Positions 58,089 to 64,000 of a DNA stretch of 64,000 nt are shown here, one piece after another. Below the pieces are notes generated by a model. The model ran no database searches and was not told where the DNA came from. It worked only from the letters and a program-made list of their open reading frames with translations. The position numbers were made by a program, and so were the translations under genes. This DNA is from Jiangellales bacterium. GTDB lineage: Bacteria; Actinomycetota; Actinomycetes; Jiangellales; Jiangellaceae. The stretch is taken from positions 194,422 to 258,421 of the forward strand of contig JAUJNY010000003.1 in NCBI GenBank assembly GCA_030447955.1, in the 5' to 3' direction. How positions within the stretch are numbered: position 1 is the first letter of the stretch; each line of letters begins with the position of its first letter.

Positions 58089-58593
58089 GGAGTTGGGACC
58101 GTACGTCGAGGCGGTACGCCACGACCTCGGAGCGGCGGCTGAGGCTGCCGGTGCCGACGTCGAGGCCGCCGCGCAGCGGCTCGCGTTCGCGCTCGACCCC
58201 AGCATGCGGCTGGCGCTGCTCGACGCGCTAGGCGACGCTGCAGCCGAGATCAGTGCGGCGCTACCTGTTGGAGGCATCGAGCTCCGGCTGCGGGGGCGCG
58301 AGCCACGCTTCGTCGTGCTAGTCCCCGAGACGCAGGGGTCCCCGATCCCGCCGGGTTCGCCCGATCTACCGCCGACCCCCGCACCCCCGGGTATGCCCAC
58401 CGCGGAGGGTGACGACGCCACCGCCCGCGTCAGCCTGCGGCTACCCGAGAGCCTCAAGGCGCAGGCCGAGGAAGCCGCCGCCCGCGAAGGCGTCTCCCTC
58501 AACAACTGGCTGGTCCGCGCCGCCACCCGAGCCCTCCATCCCTCCGCTCCTCCCCCACCGTTCGCTCGCCGACTCTCCGGCTGGGTGCGCTGA
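58087..58593 (+). CDS. ribbon-helix-helix (HicB antitoxin-like C-terminus) protein
   Basis: A 168-residue protein. An Ala-rich helical N-terminal region (about 1-60) and a short strand segment (GIELRLRGREPRFVVLVPE) lead, through a Pro-rich linker (about 84-105), to a C-terminal ribbon-helix-helix. That domain, VSLRLPESLKAQAEEAAAREGVSLNNWLVRAATRAL (about 115-150), is of the kind annotated as HicB-like antitoxin. It probably binds DNA as a dimer. No HicA-like toxin is adjacent. The ATG at 58087 follows a promoter that predicts a leaderless mRNA. A strong ribosome binding site leads into the next small gene, 60 bp away. Confidence 0.75.
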   Translation: MELGPYVEAVRHDLGAAAEAAGADVEAAAQRLAFALDPSMRLALLDALGDAAAEISAALPVGGIELRLRGREPRFVVLVPETQGSPIPPGSPDLPPTPAPPGMPTAEGDDATARVSLRLPESLKAQAEEAAAREGVSLNNWLVRAATRALHPSAPPPPFARRLSGWVR

Positions 58594-58653
58594 ACCCCTG
58601 ACCGCACCACGACAGAACCCCACGAACCACCACAAGAAACAAGGAGAACTCCG

Positions 58654-58821
58654 ATGGCCCTGATCGAGAACGCCGTGCACGCCGACCTGGCGCACGCGGC
58701 CGCGCCCGTCCCCCACGCGGCGCACCTGTACGAGATCGACCGCGAGGAGCGCCCGATGCGGCGGCGAGTCGCCTCGAGCGGCCGCCTCGCCCGAAAGGCC
58801 CGCGACTGGTTCCGCAGCTGA
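58654..58821 (+). CDS. 55-residue basic peptide of the RHH/DUF4097 cassette
   Basis: A short ORF with an AAGGAGAA ribosome binding site 6 nt before the ATG, one of the best in the window. The 55 residues start MALIENAVHADLAHAAAPVP and end in an Arg-rich amphipathic helix (RPMRRRVASSGRLARKARDWF). No membrane helix is seen. No family is recognised. Its position between the RHH gene and DUF4097 suggests that the three act together. Its stop codon begins a 26-bp tandem duplication. Confidence 0.65.
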   Translation: MALIENAVHADLAHAAAPVPHAAHLYEIDREERPMRRRVASSGRLARKARDWFRS

Positions 58822-58870
58822 GCTGTCAGTCCGACCGCTCAGCCTGAGCTGTCAGTCCGACGGCTCAGCC
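58819..58870. repeat. 26-bp tandem duplication
   Basis: TGAGCTGTCAGTCCGAC followed by C or G and GCTCAGCC is present twice in tandem (58819-58844 and 58845-58870), differing at one base. The first copy begins with the stop codon of the 55-residue ORF. GGCTGAGC/GCTCAGCC pairing lets the unit fold, so it may tune expression of DUF4097. Confidence 0.8.
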
Positions 58871-58894
58871 TCACCCATCACGACGGAGGCACGC

Positions 58895-59764
58895 ATGCAC
58901 CGATTCCCCACCCCTGCCCCCACCACCCTGCGCGTCGACCTGGCAGCCGGGTCGGTGGCCATCGACACCGTCGACGGTGGCGAGACCACGATCGAGCTGT
59001 CGCCGCTGTGCCAGGGTGACGACGCGGCGGCGGAGCTGGTCGCGCGTGCCCGCGTCGAACAGGTCGGCGACGCCGTAGTCGTCAGTGTGCCCACGACCAG
59101 CGGGACACTGCGGCGGGTCCCCGACGTCGAGCTGGTCGCCCGGGTCCCCACCGGCAGCAGCGTGGACATCCGCACCAAGTCGGCGGACGTGACAAGCACC
59201 GGAGAGCTAGCGCGCTTCGACGCCACCACCGCGTCCGGCGACATCCGCGTCCAGCACGTCACCGGGACAGTCGAGATTCGCACGGCCAGCGGCGATGTCT
59301 CGATCCGCCGGGTCGACGCGGACGCGCAGGTGCAGTCCGCTTCGGGCGGCGTCTCCATCGCGGCTGCGCTGGGTCCGGTCACGGTGGGGACCGCGTCAGG
59401 TGACATCGACCTGACCCGAGCCAGCGGACCGGTGACGGCCACAACCGCGTCGGGTGACATCCGGCTGGGCGAGCTGGCCGCCGGTGCCGACGGGCGTACG
59501 GCCTCCGGAGACATCGAGGTCCGTACGGCCCGCTGCGGGCCGCTCCAGCTCAACTCCGCCTCCGGCGACGTCCGCGTCGGAGTGCCCACCGGCACGGTCG
59601 CCTGGCTCGACGTGGCATCGATGTCCGGTGACGTCAGCTCGACGCTGGACCCGACAGACGGTCCGGACGAGGACGGCCCGACCCTCGAGGTGCGGGTACG
59701 CACGATGTCGGGAGACGTCGGCGTACGCCGCGTCGGCCAGCCGGCCGAGGCAGCCCGCAGCTGA
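58895..59764 (+). CDS. DUF4097 family beta-strand repeat protein
   Basis: A 289-residue protein made of about ten degenerate repeats built on TASGDIRV-like strands (ATTASGDIRV, RTASGDVSI, GTASGDIDL, ATTASGDIRL, RTASGDIEV, NSASGDVRV, ASMSGDVSS, RTMSGDVGV). This is the DUF4097 beta-helix. There is no signal peptide, so it appears cytoplasmic. The family function is unknown. GGAGG lies 9 nt before the ATG. It is the last gene of the RHH-peptide-DUF4097 cassette and converges on dcd. Confidence 0.88.
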   Translation: MHRFPTPAPTTLRVDLAAGSVAIDTVDGGETTIELSPLCQGDDAAAELVARARVEQVGDAVVVSVPTTSGTLRRVPDVELVARVPTGSSVDIRTKSADVTSTGELARFDATTASGDIRVQHVTGTVEIRTASGDVSIRRVDADAQVQSASGGVSIAAALGPVTVGTASGDIDLTRASGPVTATTASGDIRLGELAAGADGRTASGDIEVRTARCGPLQLNSASGDVRVGVPTGTVAWLDVASMSGDVSSTLDPTDGPDEDGPTLEVRVRTMSGDVGVRRVGQPAEAARS

Positions 59765-59780
59765 TCGCCGCCCCCACCCC

Positions 59781-60356
59781 TCAGGTGCGGGCGCGGTGGA
59801 AGTTGAGGTAGGACCTCGACGGCGTCGGGCCGCGCTGCCCCTGGTAGCGCGAGCCGTGCCGGGCGGAGCCGTACGGCTCCTCAGCCGCGGTGCTCAGCCC
59901 GAAGAAGCACAGCTGACCGATCTTCATGCCCGGCCACAGCTTGATGGGCAGGGTTGCGACGTTGCTCAGCTCCAGGGTCACGTGACCGGTGAACCCTGGG
60001 TCGACAAAGCCCGCGGTTGAGTGAGTGAGCAGTCCCAGCCGGCCGAGACTCGATTTGCCTTCGAGCCTCGCGGCGATGTCGTCCGGCAGCGTCACGCCCT
60101 CAAATGAGGAGGCGAGCACGAATTCACCGGGGTGCAAGATGAACGGCTCATCCGCTGCGGGCTCGACCAGGCGGGTGAGGTCGGGCTGCTCCTCGGCGGG
60201 GTCGATGTGCGGGTAGCGGTGATTCTCGAAGACCCGGAAGTACCGGTCGAGCCGGACGTCGATGCTCGACGGCTGGACCATCGCGGGGTCGTACGGGTCG
60301 AGCAAGACGCGCCCCGCCTCAATCGCCGCCCGGATGTCGCGGTCCGAGAGCAGCAT
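59781..60356 (-). CDS. dcd: dCTP deaminase, dUMP-forming type
   Basis: A 191-residue trimeric nucleotide hydrolase. It aligns closely in recognisable blocks with the mycobacterial bifunctional dCTP deaminase:dUTPase: [59 protein letters not shown], the catalytic Glu in HVTLELSN, and [11 protein letters not shown]. It would make dUMP directly for thymidylate synthesis. It is divergent from the tRNA-Gly gene. Confidence 0.95.
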   Translation of the reverse strand: MLLSDRDIRAAIEAGRVLLDPYDPAMVQPSSIDVRLDRYFRVFENHRYPHIDPAEEQPDLTRLVEPAADEPFILHPGEFVLASSFEGVTLPDDIAARLEGKSSLGRLGLLTHSTAGFVDPGFTGHVTLELSNVATLPIKLWPGMKIGQLCFFGLSTAAEEPYGSARHGSRYQGQRGPTPSRSYLNFHRART

Positions 60357-60423
60357 GCGCGGACCCTACCGGCCGGTTCTGACGCTTCGGCTACCATCGC
60401 AGCCGCGGCGCCGCTGGCGTCCG

Positions 60424-60494
60424 GCGGGTGTAGTTCAATGGCAGAACATCAGCTTCCCAAGCTGACAGTGGGGGTTCGATTCCCCTCACCCGCT
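60424..60494 (+). tRNA. tRNA-Gly (CCC anticodon)
   Basis: A 71-nt cloverleaf: acceptor arms GCGGGTG/CACCCGC, D-stem GTTC/GAAC, anticodon stem TCAGC/GCTGA with loop TTCCCAA (anticodon CCC), and a T-arm with GGTTCGATTCC. CCA is not encoded. Relics of a mobile element start right behind its 3' end, so this gene may have been an integration site. Confidence 0.93.
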
Positions 60495-60784
60495 CCCCCT
60501 CGGTGACCTGCATCGTCGGAGGTCAGAGGCATGATCGCCAGGCTCGCAAGTTCCCGGCGAGTGACCGTGATGACCCGCCTCGTGCCCTTGTTTGCCGCCG
60601 CTTAGGGCACAACTAGGGCACGACCCGCGATCTTGGTCACGGTCACCGGTCAAAAGGGACTCGCCGAATGGCCGGCGGGCGAGCTGGCGGAGAATGACGT
60701 GCTGGCCGGCTATCGCGTCCGTGCGGCCGGTCTCGAGGTGCACGCGGCGTGAGCAGGGCGGAGATCGGCAGCCGTCGGGCGTAG
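60495..60784 (+). other. non-coding or degenerate stretch behind tRNA-Gly
   Basis: No intact gene is seen. The motif GGGCACAACTAGGGCACGA near 60606-60624 (two GGGCAC units) and a short open tail reading EWPAGELAENDVLAGYRVRAAGLEVHAA (ending near 60752) look like leftovers of small regulatory or replication genes of an integrative element. No duplicate of the tRNA 3' end (attachment site) was found elsewhere in the window. Confidence 0.45.
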
Positions 60785-61760
60785 GTGCCGGCGCGAGCAA
60801 CGTCGAGCGTGGACGGGTGGCTGGGCGAGTCTGGCGCTGAGCTGCTGGACGAGTTGCAGGCGGCATTGACCCGCTACCTGGTGCTGCCGACGCCTGAGGG
60901 CACCGACGCGGTGACGTTGTGGATCGTTGCCTCGCACGGGCAGCCGGCGTGGCAGCACGCGCCACGATTGGCGGTGCAGTCGACGGCCGCGCGAGACCGG
61001 CGATCCGCTGCGCCGGGCCCAGCCAGACCCCGACCGCGTTTCGCCACGTTCGCCATGGCGGCGTTGGCCGGCATCGGCGACTGCCTGCCGGACACGGTGA
61101 CCGACCGGGCCATCACCATTCGGATGCGCCGCCGCGCCCCTGGCGAGCAGGTGGCGCAGTACCGGCACCGCCGCGACGCGCTACCGCTGCACGGGGCTGC
61201 GTGACCGACTCGCCTCCTGGGCGTCCGTGGGCACCTCGAGCAGTTGGAGCAGGCAGAGCCAGAGCTGCCGCTGGAAGACCTGCCGCAGACACGTGGAAAC
61301 CAATGATCGTCATCGCCGACCATGCCGGGAGCGCTGGCCGGGCCGAGCCCGGACGGCGGCGCTCGCCCTGTCCGTAGAGGCCATCGACGCGGACTTCGAG
61401 GCCTCGCTAGGGGTCCGGCTGCTCGCCGACGTACGGGCGAGTTCGACGAGAACGCCATCGCCTCTGAGGAACTGGTGCGCCTGCTGCGGGGACGGCCGGA
61501 GTCTCCGTGGGGCGCGTTCGAGTTCGACCAGCGCAGCCTCGCCCGCCGGCTGCGTCCCTACGGTTTGCGACCCGACCGGATCCATCTCCCCGATGGCAAG
61601 CAGGCCCGTGGCTACCGCTTGGAGGACTTCGCCGACGCCTTCGCCCGCTACCTGCCGCCGCCGCAGGGCGACGGGGACAAGGTGCCGTCTAAGGCACCGT
61701 CACGAGCCGTCACACCGTCATCGGCCCAGGTCAACCGGGTGACGAACATCGACCCCATAC
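60785..61760 (+). pseudogene. DUF3631-type replication/helicase protein, decayed
   Basis: Pieces of a DUF3631 protein, typical of actinobacterial integrative elements and phages, are scattered over three frames. The N-terminal block LLDELQAALTRYLVLPTPEGTDAVTLWIVASHGQPAWQHA is at about 60835-60960. Then ALAGIGDCLPDTVTDRAITIRMRRRAPGE is at about 61060-61150, and RDRLASWA with remnants of AEPELPLEDLP near 61200-61290. EAIDADFEASLGVRLLADVRA is at about 61376-61437. Finally FDENAIASEELVRLL to GYRLEDFADAFARYLPPP is at about 61445-61665. At least three frameshifts and a central deletion are needed, so it is not functional. Confidence 0.75.
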
Positions 61761-61924
61761 CGGTTACGACCGTCATCTCCGGCCACACCGTCACCGGGCT
61801 GACCAGGGGCGATGATCTTCCACAACGTCGAATCCAGAGAGTGACCCGCCCGGGCGGAGCCGGTGAGGTTAGTGTGGGTGAACCGGCTGTGGAGCTGCCG
61901 CAAGCCGTTGTGCCCGAAGGTCGC

Positions 61925-63280
61925 CTAGCCAAACGCTCGGGGAACATGACCAAGCGGCCCATGTGCCGCAGTCCACGAAGGCGAGGCCGTCCGATTCTGC
62001 CGCGCGGACCGCACCCGTACGGCGCTCGCGACAATGTCCACAATGACCAGGTCCGACGTGTCGCTCGTCGGAACTATCTCGGTCAGTTGGTATAGCTCGT
62101 GGCGCTCGGGGTGCCACGCGAAAACCCTCTCGATGCGCCGGTGGGAGCCGGTTGCGTGGAATATCAAGTAATCGTCGTTTAGCCACGCCAACCAAAACCA
62201 TGGATCGCGTCCGTTGCGTTCGGTCAGGACTGCTTGTGGTTCTAGGTCGCGGCTGGTGACAATGAGCCCGGGAGAGCCAGTAGTCGTGCCGTCGGTCTGC
62301 ACTTTCGGGGTGGCGAACGCGATCCGGTTCGCGGCTAGCGCCACCGGTTCCCACTGGTTACCGGGCAGCGGGAAGGGTACGGCTGTCTCCGCCACCTTCC
62401 TCAGCACCGGCGAGTAGGTTACCAAGAGGCCCGGCCCGTCTTCCATCTTTGCCGGGCGATTTACTGTCACAGCGGATCCGTCCCGCTGGTAAGTGAGGTT
62501 GCGCAGCTGAGGGGAGAACGACGGATTGACATGCCTGGTTTCGCCGGTTACGACATCGACGACAGCTCGCCGATCGTGACCGCGTTGCTTCCAGTCGAAC
62601 GCAAGCGTCGTGGCGCTCGTCCATTGCGGGTTCACAGTGGTCCGGCGTCCGTCGTCGGGGGAGTAGAAGGTGTACTTCGCGGTGCTGAGATCCATCACCG
62701 CTACCGGCCCCCACCTCGATCCCAAGGTGGCCGGCGGGTCCACCGACGTGGGGAAGGCCCAGTAACGTCCGTTCGGAGATAGCGAACCGGACCAAGTCGT
62801 GTCCGGGCCCGCCCAGGTCGTGGGGTCAAGACCTAACTCGCTCATCACCAGTGAGCGCCACCGACCATCCGCGCCGTAGAAGTAAGTCACCTGATCGTGC
62901 CAACCTGTGACGCGGTCATACGGCAGCCAACGAAGAACCTGCACGACCGCACGGCCCGGTGGATCCGCCAACAGGGAGGTCATCCGGCCCGAAGGCGGGA
63001 ACTCCATGCGCTTCGGCAGGTTCGAATCGAGCAGCGGATGCCTAGCGTCAACGCTCAAGTCGAACGTCTGCACCAACGAAGCGTCCAAGCCCTTAGCCTG
63101 CGTCGGCGGTGGCGTGCGTGCGTGTCCGGGCCGACTGCCCTCTCCGCCGCCTGTCGAGCGGGCTGCGTTGGAGACCTGCTCTTGGGGACTCCCACCGCTG
63201 CACCCAGTCCCGGCCAGGACGCCTACAGCAAGTACCAGAGCCAAGGCGTGCCTCGCCCGACGCCGTCGATCGATCAGCAT
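61925..63280 (-). CDS. lipoprotein with beta-propeller-like repeats
   Basis: A 451-residue exported lipoprotein of unknown function. The signal peptide (MLIDRRRRARHALALVLAVGVLAGTGC) ends in the lipobox AGTGC. The mature part has repeated strands resembling TolB/WD40-like propeller blades (SGSLSPNGRYWAFPTS, YTFYSPDDGRRTTVNPQWTSATTLAFDW, WFWLAWLNDDYLIFHATGSHRRIERVFAW). The ATG at 63280 is chosen for the signal peptide; the frame is open 26 codons further. It lies downstream of the FtsX-type permease gene on the same strand, which may link the two. Base composition is a little less GC-rich than the rest of the window. Confidence 0.75.
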   Translation of the reverse strand: MLIDRRRRARHALALVLAVGVLAGTGCSGGSPQEQVSNAARSTGGGEGSRPGHARTPPPTQAKGLDASLVQTFDLSVDARHPLLDSNLPKRMEFPPSGRMTSLLADPPGRAVVQVLRWLPYDRVTGWHDQVTYFYGADGRWRSLVMSELGLDPTTWAGPDTTWSGSLSPNGRYWAFPTSVDPPATLGSRWGPVAVMDLSTAKYTFYSPDDGRRTTVNPQWTSATTLAFDWKQRGHDRRAVVDVVTGETRHVNPSFSPQLRNLTYQRDGSAVTVNRPAKMEDGPGLLVTYSPVLRKVAETAVPFPLPGNQWEPVALAANRIAFATPKVQTDGTTTGSPGLIVTSRDLEPQAVLTERNGRDPWFWLAWLNDDYLIFHATGSHRRIERVFAWHPERHELYQLTEIVPTSDTSDLVIVDIVASAVRVRSARQNRTASPSWTAAHGPLGHVPRAFG

Positions 63281-63448
63281 CTCGCGTTGCGATCGCCTAG
63301 TCGACCGTTCCTGACACTTCCAGCAACGGTGCCCGGTCCGGACGCGGCTGTCATCCAAACGACCATACTCGTCGCTGTACGCGATTGTCGTGGTGCGAAG
63401 GAACAGTCCTTGTTGACCGAGAGTACTTCCTCACGCCCGGGGGGCTGT

Positions 63449-64000
63449 TCATGCCCGCAGTGCTTCTACGGGCTGGACTGCGGCGGCCTTCGCAGCGGGA
63501 TAGCAGCCGGCGACGGCGCCGATGAGGGCGCCGGCGACGGCGCCCAGTGGGATTGCGGCCGCCCAGATCGTGAGTGGCCATCCTCGGGCGGCAGCGATCG
63601 CCAGCGCTGATCCTTGCCCGATAGCTGCCCCGATGAGCCCTCCGGTGCAACCGGTGAGCATCGCCTCGGCGATCACTTGACCGACGGTTGCGAGCCTTCC
63701 AGCGCCAAGTGCCCGGCGCAGCCCGATATCGCTGCGCCGCTCAATAACGGCCATAAGGGTCGTGTTTCCGATGGCTAGCGCCCCCACGGCGACGGTTATC
63801 GCTCCGAGAGCAATCAACAGGTTACGCACGTCGGAGGTGATGGCTGTACGGAGCCGCTGCGGTTCCGGTGGCAACTTGACGACCAGAGAGTCGACCGCTT
63901 CGGGTCGCAAGAGTAAAGGGGCAGCCTGCGCGACGGCGGCCATCGCACCCTCGCGGACGTGGAGCACCACCTCTTCCGGCCCGAACCGCTGGACATTGGC
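63449..64000 (-). CDS. FtsX-like ABC transporter permease (5' end beyond window)
   Basis: The C-terminal 183 residues of a MacB/FtsX-type permease; the frame is open to the window edge. A helix (LLIALGAITVAVGALAIGNTTLMAVIERRSDIGLRRALGA) is followed by GQVIAEAMLTGCTGGLIGAAIG and a last helix, then AAKAAAVQPVEALRA, the usual end of FtsX domains. These permeases pair with a LolD-type ATPase and often export lipoproteins or peptides or act mechanically on the envelope. The lipoprotein gene follows after 168 bp of non-coding DNA in which nothing specific was seen. Confidence 0.88.
   Translation of the reverse strand, partial: ANVQRFGPEEVVLHVREGAMAAVAQAAPLLLRPEAVDSLVVKLPPEPQRLRTAITSDVRNLLIALGAITVAVGALAIGNTTLMAVIERRSDIGLRRALGAGRLATVGQVIAEAMLTGCTGGLIGAAIGQGSALAIAAARGWPLTIWAAAIPLGAVAGALIGAVAGCYPAAKAAAVQPVEALRA

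Noticed and set aside
58087-58593. Classical HicAB toxin-antitoxin system
   Set aside because: The C-terminal ribbon-helix-helix resembles HicB antitoxins, but there is no HicA-like double-stranded RNA-binding toxin next to it; the neighbour is a 55-residue peptide of unknown type.
60424-64000. Intact prophage or integrative element after tRNA-Gly
   Set aside because: No integrase, excisionase or structural genes are found; only a decayed DUF3631 gene. The lipoprotein and FtsX-type permease look chromosomal.

Overview
The window is very GC-rich DNA with tightly packed genes, many GTG starts and 4-base GTGA/ATGA gene overlaps. Its gene content is actinobacterial: DUF3073, DUF3151, DUF2630, the bacterial SCP family, a Leu/Phe/Val dehydrogenase beside purM-purF, a dnaK-grpE-dnaJ-hspR heat-shock operon with HAIR operators, and a mycobacterial-type bifunctional dCTP deaminase. 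I would place it in the class Actinomycetia but cannot name a genus from sequence alone. Nearly everything is chromosomal housekeeping, apart from a decayed mobile-element relict beside tRNA-Gly near 60.5-61.9 kb.

Layout. 1-3.3 kb (minus): DUF4129, small membrane protein, MoxR ATPase and DUF58, an envelope-associated AAA+ cluster. 3.5-23.6 kb: a purine-biosynthesis region with purM, purF, purL, purQ, purS, purC, purB, purD and purA, all on the minus strand. It is interrupted by a branched-chain amino acid dehydrogenase, DUF3073, an M20 dipeptidase, a secreted sulfatase, a YgjV-like membrane protein, an SCP-family protein, DUF2630, a polar amino acid ABC transporter and a small secreted CTPGYWKNH protein. 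23.7-34.6 kb: mixed metabolism (diacylglycerol kinase, class II aldolase, CoA-disulfide reductase family, SpoU methyltransferase, DedA, pyrE), then a Gly-Ala-Asp repeat protein overlapping a JmjC/cupin oxygenase and a sucrase/ferredoxin-like protein. 34.8-41.8 kb (minus): dnaK-grpE-dnaJ-hspR-clpB. 41.8-48.0 kb: membrane acyltransferase with a 47-codon upstream ORF, lipoprotein, secreted beta-helix protein, typA, and a frameshifted RTX-type calcium-binding protein.

48.1-55.6 kb (minus): a histidine-utilisation operon in the order hutH, hutU, M20 amidohydrolase, hutF, small cupin, hutI. Histidine goes to urocanate, imidazolone propionate and formiminoglutamate (HutH, HutU, HutI). HutF then gives N-formylglutamate, and the M20 enzyme sits where a deformylase would be expected. 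A divergent membrane Fe-S oxidoreductase follows. 58.0-59.8 kb holds a compact three-gene cassette (ribbon-helix-helix protein, 55-residue basic peptide, DUF4097 repeat protein) with an apparently leaderless, palindrome-bearing promoter. The end of the window carries dcd, tRNA-Gly(CCC), a DUF3631 pseudogene, a lipoprotein and a partial FtsX-type permease.

The most unusual layer is outside the genes. There are at least three kinds of palindromic element. One is a 59-bp family with three copies, each 0-3 nt after a stop codon. One is a 43-bp family with two copies, each about 20-24 nt after a stop codon. The third is a cluster of three 23-bp palindromes spaced 30-32 bp apart. Three of these elements punctuate the hut operon, and two of them supply or overlap the start of the next gene.
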